A model generated the notes under the pieces. The model had not been told where the DNA came from. It saw nothing but the letters and a program-made list of their open reading frames with translations, and did not search any database. From the NCBI RefSeq assembly GCF_000473325.1, contig NZ_AXBI01000020.1:124001-188000 (forward strand): a stretch of 64,000 bases of DNA. The letters are read 5' to 3'. Positions 9,470-18,380 of this stretch are shown in pieces. Position 1 is the first letter of the stretch; each line of letters starts with the position of its first letter. The position numbers and the translations under genes were made by a program. The stretch is from Leisingera caerulea DSM 24564 (GTDB lineage Bacteria > Pseudomonadota > Alphaproteobacteria > Rhodobacterales > Rhodobacteraceae).

Positions 9470-11268
9470 CAGGCTACCTCCTGATCGCTGGTGGCGTCTT
9501 CGCGCAGCAGATCCAGAGCTTCTTCAACCGTGGCAGCATAGTGGACCAGCGGACGCTTCAGGCCATGGGTCACAAATACACGCTGGATGTCTCGGGACGC
9601 CCCGGTAAGCCAAACCGCGACACCTTGCTTCTGAGCTTTTTGGGCAAGCCCTTCAATCATGTTGGCGCCGGTCGAGTCGAGGAAGGGCACGGAGGAGAAG
9701 TCGATGATCAGCGCCTTGTGGCTGACTTGGATGCGGTCGAGTACAGAGCCGATGGAGGCGGCCGCGCCGAAGAAAAGCGCACCGGTGATCCGGTAGATGA
9801 CCACGTCGGGGTCCGCGGCCCGCTCTTCATCATATTCTCCGCGCGGGTGCGCTGTGTCGGCCTCGTCTCGGCTTACGAAGGCACCGTCTGTGGTAACGTC
9901 TGTTGTCCGGCTCATGCGATGAATGAATAAAACCGACCCGAGCGCGAAACCGGTGACGATGGCCTCTGTCAGATCGCGGAGTATGGTCAGGAAGAACGTG
10001 GCGCCCAACACTGTCGCCTCACCCCATCCCGAGCGGACGAGGATGGTGACGGCTGGCTTCTCGATCATGTTCCAGGCAACGACGGCCAGAACGCCTGCGA
10101 GTGCGGCCAGCGGGATGTAGGAGGCGAGCGGCGCGGCTGCGAACATGAACAGAAGCAGGAATGCGGCATGCAGCATCCCCGCGAAGGGGCCATGCGCCCC
10201 GGCCCGCACATTGGTTGCGGTGCGCGCGATGGTGCCGGTCACACAGAAGCCCCCGAAAAGCGAAGACCCTATGTTGGCCGCGCCCTGAGCGACAAGTTCA
10301 CAGTTTGAGCGATGTCTGCGGCCGGTCATGCCGTCTGCGACAACAGCGGACAGAAGCGACTCGATGGCGCCCAGCAAGGTGAAGGAGATGGCAGCAGGGA
10401 GGACTGCGAGGATGCCGTCCTTGGAGAGCGGCGGCAGGCGCGGTGCTGGAAGCGACGAGGGAATGCCGCCGAACCTGGAGCCGATGGTCTGCACGGGCAG
10501 CGCGAGAAATGCCGTGGCGGCGGCGGCCAGGGCGACGACGATCAGCATGCCTGGCCAGTGCGGGCGCCAGCGCCGCAGGCCAAGAATGGCGGCCACTGTC
10601 GCCGCGGAAACGCCAAGCGCAGCAGGAGTCAGGCTCGACCTGGATGCCCAGAGCGCCGGAAACTTCTCCAGCAGTTCACCAGGTTCATGTTCCAGCGTCA
10701 GGCCGAACATCTCCTTGACCTGGCTGGTGAAGATGATGACCCCGATCCCGGCGGTGAACCCGACCGTAACCGGGAATGGAATGAACTTGATGAAGGTCCC
10801 CAGCCGCAGAAATCCGGCGGCTGCCATCATCAGACCCGACAGGAATGTTGCAAGGATCATCCCCTCCATCCCATGCTGGCTGACGGTGGCAGCGACCAGC
10901 ACGATGAAAGCTCCCGCCGGGCCACCGATCTGGAAGCGCGATCCGCCAAGCAGGGAAACCAGGAAACCGCCGGCGATGGCGGTGTACAGGCCTTGTGCCG
11001 GGGTCGCGCCGGACGCGATGGCGATGGCCATCGACAGCGGCAGCGCGACAATGGCGACAGTCAATCCGGCAATGGCGTCCGCGCGCAGCTGTGCCAGACC
11101 GTACCCCTCGTGCAGAACGGTGGCGAGTTTCGGTGTGAAGAGTTCAGCAAAGCTCGGAGCGCTGCTCTGTCTGGTGGTCTGGTCATTCATCTGTGGCCGC
11201 ACCTTGGAGGGTTGCGGCGGCATCGTCGGCTGGGTGTCGGCGGTCGCCGTCGCGGGTTGAGGGATCAA
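9469..11268 (-). CDS. SulP-family anion transporter with STAS domain
   Basis: The membrane protein of about 599 residues has ten or more hydrophobic helices, the SulP signature region (FQIGGPAGAFIVLVAATV, GLYTAIAGGFLVSLLGGS) and a C-terminal STAS domain (about 480-590, ALIIDFSSVPFLDSTGANM). Family members carry sulfate, bicarbonate or other anions, and the substrate is not evident. A TTG at 11268 overlaps the upstream TGA and could be a coupled start, but ATG codons at 11220 and 11190 (MNDQTT) fit the usual length better. Operon: XRE regulator, transporter, winged-helix protein. Confidence 0.88.
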   Translation of the reverse strand: MIPQPATATADTQPTMPPQPSKVRPQMNDQTTRQSSAPSFAELFTPKLATVLHEGYGLAQLRADAIAGLTVAIVALPLSMAIAIASGATPAQGLYTAIAGGFLVSLLGGSRFQIGGPAGAFIVLVAATVSQHGMEGMILATFLSGLMMAAAGFLRLGTFIKFIPFPVTVGFTAGIGVIIFTSQVKEMFGLTLEHEPGELLEKFPALWASRSSLTPAALGVSAATVAAILGLRRWRPHWPGMLIVVALAAAATAFLALPVQTIGSRFGGIPSSLPAPRLPPLSKDGILAVLPAAISFTLLGAIESLLSAVVADGMTGRRHRSNCELVAQGAANIGSSLFGGFCVTGTIARTATNVRAGAHGPFAGMLHAAFLLLFMFAAAPLASYIPLAALAGVLAVVAWNMIEKPAVTILVRSGWGEATVLGATFFLTILRDLTEAIVTGFALGSVLFIHRMSRTTDVTTDGAFVSRDEADTAHPRGEYDEERAADPDVVIYRITGALFFGAAASIGSVLDRIQVSHKALIIDFSSVPFLDSTGANMIEGLAQKAQKQGVAVWLTGASRDIQRVFVTHGLKRPLVHYAATVEEALDLLREDATSDQEVA

Positions 11269-11525
11269 TGTTTAGGCGGAGGTGCCTTCAGTCGCACACC
11301 GCGTCCGCCCGCGGTGCTGGCGGAGCCTTCTCCGATGAGCTGGACGCCGGCCAGTTCAAGCGCCGCGACCACCTTAGTGAGACTCTCTACGACGCCACGG
11401 ACATTGCCGCTGCTGGCCTCCATGCGCTGGATCGTCGGCACGGACAACCCCGCCAGCTCGGCCAGGGTTTTCTGATCGATACCGATCAGGGCACGCGCCG
11501 CGCGCATTTGAGGGCCAGTGATCAT
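11265..11525 (-). CDS. XRE-family helix-turn-helix regulator
   Basis: The 86-residue protein has a Cro/CI-type HTH in its first 60 residues (MRAARALIGIDQKTLAELAGLSVPTIQRME) and a short basic tail. It heads the SulP operon and overlaps the transporter frame, so it probably controls that operon through the inverted repeat just upstream of it. Confidence 0.8.
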   Translation of the reverse strand: MITGPQMRAARALIGIDQKTLAELAGLSVPTIQRMEASSGNVRGVVESLTKVVAALELAGVQLIGEGSASTAGGRGVRLKAPPPKH

Positions 11526-11565
11526 AAGGCATATCCAGTATCTTATAAAGGATGGTTAAAGCGTG

Positions 11566-11586
11566 GATATTGATATGTCAAATATC
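11566..11586. promoter_or_regulatory. Inverted repeat upstream of the XRE-SulP operon
   Basis: GATATT-N9-AATATC lies about 40 bases before the XRE start codon in an AT-rich patch. Its spacing suits a dimeric HTH repressor. The role is inferred from position. Confidence 0.4.
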
Positions 11587-11625
11587 ATTCTTGCCCCCAT
11601 GCGCCACTGTATTGGAGGTCCGCAG

Positions 11626-12717
11626 GGCATTGTTGCAGAACTCTCTCGTTGGAGGATTCACAACACGAATCCATGGGATTAAACGGATGGCATGAGCAAG
11701 CCAAAGCCCGCCCGCTACCGTACGACGAACTGGTCCGCCTACAACGCTGCGCTTCGCAAGCGCGGGTCTTTGCTGATCTGGCAGGACAAGAAGATGGCCT
11801 GGTACGCGCCGCATGAGGGCCGCCCTGGGCGCCCGCCGGTGTTCTCGAATGCGGCGATCCAGTTCTGCCTATCGATCAAGGCGCTATTCAAGCTGCCGCT
11901 CAGACAGACCGCCGGGATGGTCGCCAGTCTGCTGCGGCTCGCGGGGCTGGACTGGCCCGTTCCCGACTATTCGACCTTGAGCCGAAGACAGAAGACCCTG
12001 AAGGTGCAGATCCCTTATCGCCGTGCAGACGGGCCGCTGAACCTGCTTATCGACAGCACCGGCATCAAGTTTCTCGGAGATGGAGAGTGGCAAGCCCGCA
12101 AGCACGGTGTTCAGCGACGCCGCCAATCACTGCCCGGCAGTTGATTGCAAAGCAATCAATGAGAGGGGCGCAAGGTCCATCTGGCCATGGATACCGCCAC
12201 ATCCGACATCCGCGCGGTTGAGTTCACCTCCAGCCGGGAAGGCGACAGACCCGTCCTGCCAGAACTTCTGAACCAGCTCCCGGACGACGAAGACATCGGC
12301 ACCGTGACCGCAGATGGCGCCGACGGCACCCGCCGCTGCCACAGTGCCATCATCGCACGCCGTGGCACGGCTATCATCCCGATCCGCAAGAATGGCCGAG
12401 CCAGGAAGGAGGATTGCCCAGCCGCCCGGGCTCGCAACGAAACCCTGCGCGCCACACGTCACCACGGCCGGGCGTTCTGGAAACGATGGACGGGATACCA
12501 CGCCCGCAGCCGCGCTGAAGCCAGGATGCGCTGCCTCAAGTCTTTCGGCGAGCGCATCGCCGCGAGAGACCCAGATAGCCAAACCGCTGAAATCCACATC
12601 CGCGTCGCACTCATCAACCGCTTCAATGCCCTTGGCACCGCCGAGATCGTCCGCGTGGCCTGAACCTGAGGGGGGAAGGGGAAGTCACGCCTCAAGACGC
12701 CTTTCTGCAACAATGCC
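11626..12717 (+). mobile_element. IS5-family insertion sequence, degenerate
   Basis: Perfect 15-bp terminal inverted repeats are visible: GGCATTGTTGCAGAA at 11626-11640, and its reverse complement at 12703-12717. About 1.09 kb lies between them, normal for IS5-group elements. No clear target duplication flanks it and the transposase is broken, so it is an old, immobile copy. Confidence 0.8.
11692..12663 (+). pseudogene. IS5-family transposase, broken
   Basis: The N-terminal half (KPARYRTTNWSAYNAALRKR to LLIDSTGIKFLGDGEWQARKHG) holds the first DDE aspartate (IDST). The C-terminal half (KVHLAMDTATSDIRAVEF onwards, with the TADGA motif and the AFWKRWTGYHARSRAEARM block) is in another frame. Between them (about 12,125-12,170) sits extra sequence with a stop and a perfect hairpin TTGATTGC-AAA-GCAATCAA at 12141-12159. 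It looks like an insertion scar. Confidence 0.82.
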
Positions 12718-12897
12718 TCTTGGTGACCACATGCGCGTAGCGGGCGGTGGTGTTGAGCTTGGCGTGGCCCAGCAAGACCTGGATGATCCGCACATCCGTC
12801 CCCGCCTCCAGCAGATGCGTCGCGAAGCTATGGCGGAGCGTGTGCAGTGTTGCGGGCTTGTCGATCCCTGCCATGTGTTCTGCGGGGGAGGGTTTTG
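12718..12897 (-). pseudogene. C-terminal fragment of a tyrosine recombinase
   Basis: The minus strand reads [25 protein letters not shown], then [20 protein letters not shown]. This contains the HxLRH, LGH and catalytic-tyrosine blocks of XerC/D-type recombinases, but nothing of the N-terminal domain or first catalytic arginine. The coding sequence is cut at its 3' end by the right inverted repeat of the IS5 element. It lies next to a tRNA fragment, a common place for integrases. Confidence 0.75.
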
Positions 12898-12983
12898 TAA
12901 ACCGGGCTGTAAACCGGCGGTTCCAGGGCATGCTGCAGTCCCGGCGCGGCTCAGAGAAGTCCAATGATTTCAATGAGAAGGAT

Positions 12984-13027
12984 TGGCTGGGGTGGTAGGA
13001 TTCGAACCTACGGTACACGGTACCAAA
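12984..13027 (-). tRNA. 3' portion of tRNA-Gln (partial, attachment-site-like)
   Basis: Read on the minus strand this is the 3' part of a glutamine tRNA. It has an anticodon loop TTTTGGT (anticodon TTG), ACCGT stem strand, T-arm GTAGG-TTCGAAT-CCTAC, acceptor strand CACCCCA, discriminator G and encoded CCA. The U1-A72 and G73 identity of tRNA-Gln is implied by CACCCCAG. The 5' half is absent; at position 13,027 the sequence passes straight into the terminal CRISPR repeat. A break in the anticodon loop is typical of tyrosine-integrase crossover points. Confidence 0.8.
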
Positions 13028-13289
13028 AGCCGCCTACCCGGCGGTGAACCTCCCTTTCTGCGCAAACTGCCAACGGGCGTTCTTCTAAGCCGCCTACCCG
13101 GCGGTGAACATATCGTGTTCGTGAATCGCAGACGGTAGCTTCTTCTAAGCCGCCTACCCGGCGGTGAACGAGCGCTGGCGGCGTCAGCGGCATCGCCCTG
13201 TCTTCTAAGCCGCCTACCCGGCGGTGAACTTGATGACCGGTGGCTTGATATCGTGCAGGTTCTTCTAAGCCGCCTACCCGGCGGTGAAC
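13022..13289 (-). CRISPR. Type I-F CRISPR array, five repeats, four spacers
   Basis: Four identical 28-bp repeats lie at 13082-13109, 13142-13169, 13202-13229 and 13262-13289. A truncated terminal repeat at 13022-13049 has its last five bases replaced by tRNA sequence. On the minus strand the repeat starts GTTCACCGCCGGGTAGGCGG and ends CTTAGAAG, a classic I-F repeat with a strong CCGCC/GGCGG hairpin for Cas6f. All four spacers are exactly 32 bp, giving a 60-bp period. Transcription runs leftwards from the cas2-3 side. The short array suggests low acquisition or loss. Confidence 0.97.
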
Positions 13290-13419
13290 CCTTGCCAGAA
13301 CCATGATACCCCAGCAATTACAATCAGTTAAGCCAAATCATGTTCCGAACCCCTCTTTCCCACCCAAACCGCTAAGCTATTGATTTCATTGCTCTTCAGG
13401 AAGCTCCGCAAAAAGATGG
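13290..13419 (-). promoter_or_regulatory. CRISPR leader region
   Basis: The 130 bp between the cas2-3 stop and the first repeat are relatively AT-rich (for example AATCAATAGCTTAGC on the minus strand) and gene-free. Repeat orientation puts the leader here. It should contain the array promoter and integration signals; no clear -35/-10 pair can be fixed by eye. Confidence 0.6.
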
Positions 13420-16400
13420 TCAGGAAACAGCCTGAATCAGGCCAAGGGTCTCGTGGTAGGCCAGTTCCGGATCTTCCGCAGCCTCACGATCCCGCACCTC
13501 GATATCCACGCACAACAGCTGACGCGTCCGCGCCGCGGTGATATCCGCATCCCCCAGCGCGGACTGCCAGGCGCGCTCCGTACTGCCGTGAAAGAGGCTG
13601 TTGCGCAGCGGCGGCAGTCCCGCGATCGTATCCGCCGACACGTCATTGAGCAGCGGATCCCACCGGCCGGGAAGACGGTCCCAAGACCATGACAGAGCGG
13701 AGAAATCCTCCCCCTTCTGCCAGGCCACGATCTTCATCGACGTGTTGCGCCGGAAACGGCGCAGCCTGGAGTGGCGGCAGCCATGGCGCGCAAGGCGGCT
13801 CGAGGTCCAGCCCGTCAGGCTTTCCGCCGCGCACCGGCCGCCCAGAAAGCCCTCAAAAAGCGCGTCTTCCGCCACCGGCAAGGGCTGGCCCGCTGCGGGC
13901 GCCAGAACCATGCGCGCATCAATCGCGCCGGGCGCCCCCAGGAGCTGCCGCGTCTGCCGCCCCTCCGCCCCGAACCCCACCAGGTTGATGCGCCGCACGC
14001 CGGTCTCCCCGGGCAAACGCGTCTCCACCCCCGGCATGGCCAGAAGACCGCCCTCATCCAAGGTGACCAGCGGCGCCTGAAGGAGCGCGACATTCGGAGC
14101 CGCGGCCTCTCCGGGCCGGTGCCGGCGCACCCGGCCCGCCGCCTGAACCACGGAGCGCGTGCTGGACGGATCCAAAATCGCATAGTCAAAATCAAGGTCG
14201 TTCCCGGTCTCGATGACCGGCGAGCACACCAGCACGATCTCGATGTCCCGGACGCCTAACGCCCGGGCGCGCTCAAAGAGCCCCTCGCTGAGGCACAAGC
14301 CCCGCAGGCCCGCATGCGGATCCTCCCCTTTACGGGTCAGCGCGCGCTTCAGCTGATCCTCGATCCAGCCCCGGCCCAGCCGCGTAAAGCGCGAGTGCAG
14401 GCAGATCACGGCGCGGATGCGCCCCTCTGCGGGATCCGGAAGCCCCATTGCAAGCCGGGCCGTATGGCTGATCCGGGTTGCCCGCACGAAGCCCGCAGAC
14501 AGCCGGAAGCCGTCGACCTCCACAGCATGACGATCATGCATGCGGCTGCAGCAGTCCGACACGGCCGCAGGAAGATCCTCGAGGCGGTCGAAGCTGAGCA
14601 GCTCCGCCATGCGGCGCGCCGGGGCCGCGGCAAGAGCCGCCAGAACCGCCTCGCGCGTCCGGGCAAGGCAGCGCGCAAAGTCGATGCCCTCATCCGTCCC
14701 GGCAAGGCTGCCAGGCGCGTCCGAAGTGCAAAGCGCATGCACATGGTCGCGCAGGCCGAAGGCTTTTGCATGCGCCGACCAGCCAGCACGATATGCCGCA
14801 TAAAGCGCCTGGGCGATGCGCGGGGTGACCGTCGCCGACATGATAATCAGGCGCCGGCCCGCCACGCCGGTCTGGTAGGCAAGCCTGCCAACCACGGCGA
14901 GGTCTTCTGGCGAATACTGATCGACCTCATCCAGAACCAGGTCAGATGTGGCAACACGCAGCGTGGCCGCTAGATGCCGGGCGCGCTCAGGGGAGGCGGA
15001 GCCTATGACGTTGTCGATCGTGGCGCACAGGATCGGGCAGGACGCGAGCTTCCTTAGCTTGGAGCCCCGGTTCCGCCGGAACGCCCCGTCCCGCTCCGCC
15101 AGCAGATCGACAAATGCCGGAACATTCCGATCCACGTCATGGGTCAGGCCGAGCAGCCAATCATCTTCGCCCTCCGCGCCGTCTTCCGGAATTTCGGACC
15201 CGGCCCCGATCACGTCGATCGGATCCAGCCCGCCCAGCATGTCCCCGGAACCGGTCTCAACCTTTTTTGCATCACGGAACGCAATCGGCGGCGAGCCGAC
15301 CATGACCGAGACGTCACGCTCACTGAAGCCCAGATCCCCGATATACTCCTTCCCGGATTGCGTCGCCAGAACCCGGAGGCCAAGCCCCAAAGTAAAGCGC
15401 AGGCTGCGCCGCTCCGGCACCGCATCCGCAAAGGCGGCCGCGGCCAGGATGGACGGCGCGGCGCGGGTCTTCCCCGTGCCGGTGCCCGCCATGAGGCAGG
15501 CGAAGAACCCGCCCTCGCCGGAGGCAGCGAGCGCCGCGGCCCGCGCTGCGGCCTGACCCTGCCAGCCGAAGCGGCCCGCAGAGGAAGGGTATCGGATGGA
15601 TTTTGGAACCTCGGATTCAAGCAGACCCGGATAGCTGAGCCGGGAAGAGACCATCGCGTCAAAGGAGGATCTCGCCGCATCGACCACCCGCTCGACATGC
15701 CTGTGAAGGCTGTCAGCGGCATGACGGCCGTCCTGGGTGGTGTTTGCGATATGCCCCCGGCCGCCATCGCGGGACTTTTCTTTCCGGGCGGAGGCGAAGT
15801 GGTCGGCAAGCATCAGCGATGTCCGCCCGTAAAGGTCCAGCACGTCCAGAACCGGATCCGGCTCCGTGATCTTGCCCAGCTCCCGCTGCAGGCGCGGGAT
15901 CCACCCCTGCTCGTGCCAGAATGGCAGCCCGTCGGCCACCTGAAGGGCATCCGCCGGCAAGTCCGCATCCAGGTTCATATGATGGTCGGATCGGATCGCT
16001 GCAAAATCCTCGGTTAGCATTGGCTGGCGATGATGACCCAGAATAAGCAGCCCGACGGCCTCGGCAAAGCCCCCCTGATCGAGGAAGGAAAAGGGAACCG
16101 CAACCCCGTCCTGCGCCGCCCGCGCCGCGGCATGGGCCTCACCCCCGCGGCGCGCCGCGGCAGACATCGCTTGGTCAATGGCCGCAGCGTCGATCGCCTT
16201 CAGGCGGCCGTCCATGCAAAGCTCATCCCAGGCAAGTGCCGAGATCATTTCGTGGCGCACCGCGTCAGGAACCGTCTCCCGGCCCGCGATCGCCGCGCGC
16301 AGCTTATCCTGAAAGAGCCGGGTGGCCTTCCCGAGGTCATGAAACATGGCCGCGATGCGGATGATCGCCCGCATGGTGGCGGCGGTTCCGCTGACCGGCT

Positions 16401-16704
16401 GCCGGCAGGCGGCCCGTCCATGCGTCGCAATCGGCGCCTGGCCGTTTTCATCGAAGCGCTTCCGGCTTCCCACCCTGAACAGGACCCTGTCTTCCCGCTC
16501 CGACCGGCCAAAGCCATGAACGGCAACGGATGTGGCCCGGGTCGCAGTGCTCTTGAGGTCCCTGGAGATCCTGTCGAGGCACTGATTAGATGCGTGGCCG
16601 CGCCAAGTGCGATCCCCGATCCTCATGAGGTAGCGATCGAGAACCCAGGCCGACTTCGCACGGGATCTGCCCGTCGAGCGGCAAACCGCAACCACCTCTC
16701 TCAT
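13420..16704 (-). CDS. cas2-3: Cas2-Cas3 fusion (type I-F nuclease-helicase)
   Basis: The 1,094-residue protein matches I-F Cas2-3 in length and layout. It has an N-terminal Cas2-like segment (1-95), an HD nuclease (FHDLGK about 121-126), Walker A MAGTGTGKT (about 405-413), DEVD box (about 592-595), SAT motif and a QAAGRVRRHR helicase motif VI. It degrades target DNA recruited by the Csy complex and, with Cas1, takes part in spacer acquisition. The frame is open further upstream, but the ATG at 16704 overlaps the cas1 stop (ATGA), which sets the start. It is the last gene of the operon, directly before the leader. Confidence 0.95.
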   Translation of the reverse strand: MREVVAVCRSTGRSRAKSAWVLDRYLMRIGDRTWRGHASNQCLDRISRDLKSTATRATSVAVHGFGRSEREDRVLFRVGSRKRFDENGQAPIATHGRAACRQPVSGTAATMRAIIRIAAMFHDLGKATRLFQDKLRAAIAGRETVPDAVRHEMISALAWDELCMDGRLKAIDAAAIDQAMSAAARRGGEAHAAARAAQDGVAVPFSFLDQGGFAEAVGLLILGHHRQPMLTEDFAAIRSDHHMNLDADLPADALQVADGLPFWHEQGWIPRLQRELGKITEPDPVLDVLDLYGRTSLMLADHFASARKEKSRDGGRGHIANTTQDGRHAADSLHRHVERVVDAARSSFDAMVSSRLSYPGLLESEVPKSIRYPSSAGRFGWQGQAAARAAALAASGEGGFFACLMAGTGTGKTRAAPSILAAAAFADAVPERRSLRFTLGLGLRVLATQSGKEYIGDLGFSERDVSVMVGSPPIAFRDAKKVETGSGDMLGGLDPIDVIGAGSEIPEDGAEGEDDWLLGLTHDVDRNVPAFVDLLAERDGAFRRNRGSKLRKLASCPILCATIDNVIGSASPERARHLAATLRVATSDLVLDEVDQYSPEDLAVVGRLAYQTGVAGRRLIIMSATVTPRIAQALYAAYRAGWSAHAKAFGLRDHVHALCTSDAPGSLAGTDEGIDFARCLARTREAVLAALAAAPARRMAELLSFDRLEDLPAAVSDCCSRMHDRHAVEVDGFRLSAGFVRATRISHTARLAMGLPDPAEGRIRAVICLHSRFTRLGRGWIEDQLKRALTRKGEDPHAGLRGLCLSEGLFERARALGVRDIEIVLVCSPVIETGNDLDFDYAILDPSSTRSVVQAAGRVRRHRPGEAAAPNVALLQAPLVTLDEGGLLAMPGVETRLPGETGVRRINLVGFGAEGRQTRQLLGAPGAIDARMVLAPAAGQPLPVAEDALFEGFLGGRCAAESLTGWTSSRLARHGCRHSRLRRFRRNTSMKIVAWQKGEDFSALSWSWDRLPGRWDPLLNDVSADTIAGLPPLRNSLFHGSTERAWQSALGDADITAARTRQLLCVDIEVRDREAAEDPELAYHETLGLIQAVS

Positions 16705-17702
16705 CGCGCACTCCCCGGATTGTTCGTATGGCCCGTCAGCTCCCTGGGGAGCGTATCTTCCATGACGCCGATCAGATGCTTGAGGATCTTCCGGTTTCGG
16801 AAATTGTCCATCACCTTGGCACGGAAGACCTTCTCCAGATCCCCTTTCAGCCGGCCTTTGGCCGCCGCGAAGGCATAAGGGAGGATGATCGCCTCCTTCA
16901 CCGTATCGGCCAGGTCGAACACAAGCCCGCCGGACCGCGTTTTGCCGTGCATCACCGGCATATGCGGCGGGATGCCCAAAGCCCACAAGGCAGCGCCCGC
17001 ATAGCCGTAGGCCAGGTAATTGCCGTGATCGATGCAGCCATTGGCCAGGTCCTGGGGTGCCTGACCGGCGCGGATCTGCCTGCCCTCGCCCGGCGCCCGG
17101 GTGAATCCGCCGGATTTAGCAAGCCCGGCCGAGCGCGCGAACGCCGCATAGAGCGCCTTGGCATAATCCCCCTCGTGCCCAAGCAGGGCCTGGATGTCGC
17201 GCGCATTTTCAATGCCCTTGCGAAATCTTGAGATTGCGGAGGTCAGCGTACGCTCGTCCAGATCCAGAAGCTCTTCGCCGAGGTCCAAGCCGATCTTGGA
17301 CATGAAATCGCATCTCGCCCGCATCAAGGATTTCGCCATCTTCAGGCTTTCATCCGGTTGCGCGTATGCCGTGAGCATGCGCCGGAAATGCGCGGTGCCC
17401 GAATAGCTGGTGAGGGCGCCATAGAAGAGCGGCGCGCCATCCGTTCCGGTAAACGCCACGAAGACGCCCTCCTCGGAAAGCAAGCGGGCCGCCTCTTGGG
17501 TGATCGAGGTTCCCTGCCCCAGGAACAGGATGGCCAGGTTCGCATAGGGCACCGAGTAGTCTTTTCGCAGCTCATCCTGTGCGATGCGGTAGATCACCCG
17601 GCCATGATCCGCATGCACCCGCGCACGCTCAAGCCAGATCGCCTGCTCGCGATGGGTCACAAGCAGGCGTGGCGCATTCCGGGTTCCGCGGGTCTCACTC
17701 AT
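16701..17702 (-). CDS. cas1: Cas1 integrase (type I-F)
   Basis: The 333-residue protein has the I-F Cas1 start (LLVTHREQAIWLERARVHADHGRV). The metal-binding E/H/D set is visible in LLGHEGDYAK, VMHGKTRSGG and LVFDLADTVKEA. With Cas2-3 it integrates new spacers at the leader end. The start overlaps the csy4 end by eight bases and its stop overlaps the cas2-3 start, so it is embedded in the operon downstream of the effector genes. Confidence 0.95.
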   Translation of the reverse strand: MSETRGTRNAPRLLVTHREQAIWLERARVHADHGRVIYRIAQDELRKDYSVPYANLAILFLGQGTSITQEAARLLSEEGVFVAFTGTDGAPLFYGALTSYSGTAHFRRMLTAYAQPDESLKMAKSLMRARCDFMSKIGLDLGEELLDLDERTLTSAISRFRKGIENARDIQALLGHEGDYAKALYAAFARSAGLAKSGGFTRAPGEGRQIRAGQAPQDLANGCIDHGNYLAYGYAGAALWALGIPPHMPVMHGKTRSGGLVFDLADTVKEAIILPYAFAAAKGRLKGDLEKVFRAKVMDNFRNRKILKHLIGVMEDTLPRELTGHTNNPGSAR

Positions 17703-18375
17703 GCGGCTCAGGTGCGGCTGGCAGGACGGAAAGCCCGGTCAGGGTGGACAGCCCGTAGCTGTTCACATGCACAGGCGAGCCGGTCCAAACGGCCTTGCCG
17801 GCCAGGAAGCTGATCTTGCGTCCCGCTTTCAACGTCACGAAACCGCCCCCCATGAACCCTTCCGGCTTCACGGGACGGGCCGCAGGGGCTTCACGGCCTG
17901 CTGCCGAACCGCGTGTCGCTGCGATATGGGCGGCACGACGGGCATCACGCCGGGCCTGACGGGCTGATCCGGCCGCGCTTCCCTTCTCAGGGGACCGGTC
18001 CCGGACAAGGTATGTGCCCATTGCCCCGGCTTCGAAATCGACCTCCCGCAGCCGCGCCGAGAACATGTCCCGCCGCTGAAGCTTGGACAGACCCTCATCC
18101 TCGACAACCGCCGAAAGGATGGCCTCGCTGCCAAGGAGAGTGATCGTGCTGCCAAGCGCCTGATACCCGCGGGCGCCGGACGCGGCCGGCAGCGAGATGG
18201 CCGCAAAATCCTGTGGAGAAGAGTGCCGGTTTGCGCGATGAACAGCGCCGAAGACTGCACGCAGAATATCCGGCCCCGCCCCCAGATCGAGCACTTCGCG
18301 ATAGGGGCGGATGCGGACCTTGAAGGCGGGATCGCAATGTCCCGCCCCGGCCGCCAGGGAAGTGGCGCTCGTCAT
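17695..18375 (-). CDS. csy4: Csy4/Cas6f CRISPR RNA endonuclease
   Basis: The 226-residue protein is longer than the usual 185-190 owing to an Ala/Arg-rich insert (about 130-170). N-terminal RIRPYREVLDLGAGPDILRAVFGAVHRA carries the likely catalytic histidine. Family proteins cut the repeat hairpin to release crRNAs and stay bound as part of the Csy complex. It starts five bases after csy3 ends. Assignment rests on position between csy3 and cas1 plus these features. Confidence 0.87.
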   Translation of the reverse strand: MTSATSLAAGAGHCDPAFKVRIRPYREVLDLGAGPDILRAVFGAVHRANRHSSPQDFAAISLPAASGARGYQALGSTITLLGSEAILSAVVEDEGLSKLQRRDMFSARLREVDFEAGAMGTYLVRDRSPEKGSAAGSARQARRDARRAAHIAATRGSAAGREAPAARPVKPEGFMGGGFVTLKAGRKISFLAGKAVWTGSPVHVNSYGLSTLTGLSVLPAAPEPHE

Positions 18376-18380
18376 CGTGT

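Noticed and set aside
10312..11475. Long plus-strand open frame opposite the SulP gene
   Set aside because: Antisense shadow of a clear transporter gene in GC-rich DNA.
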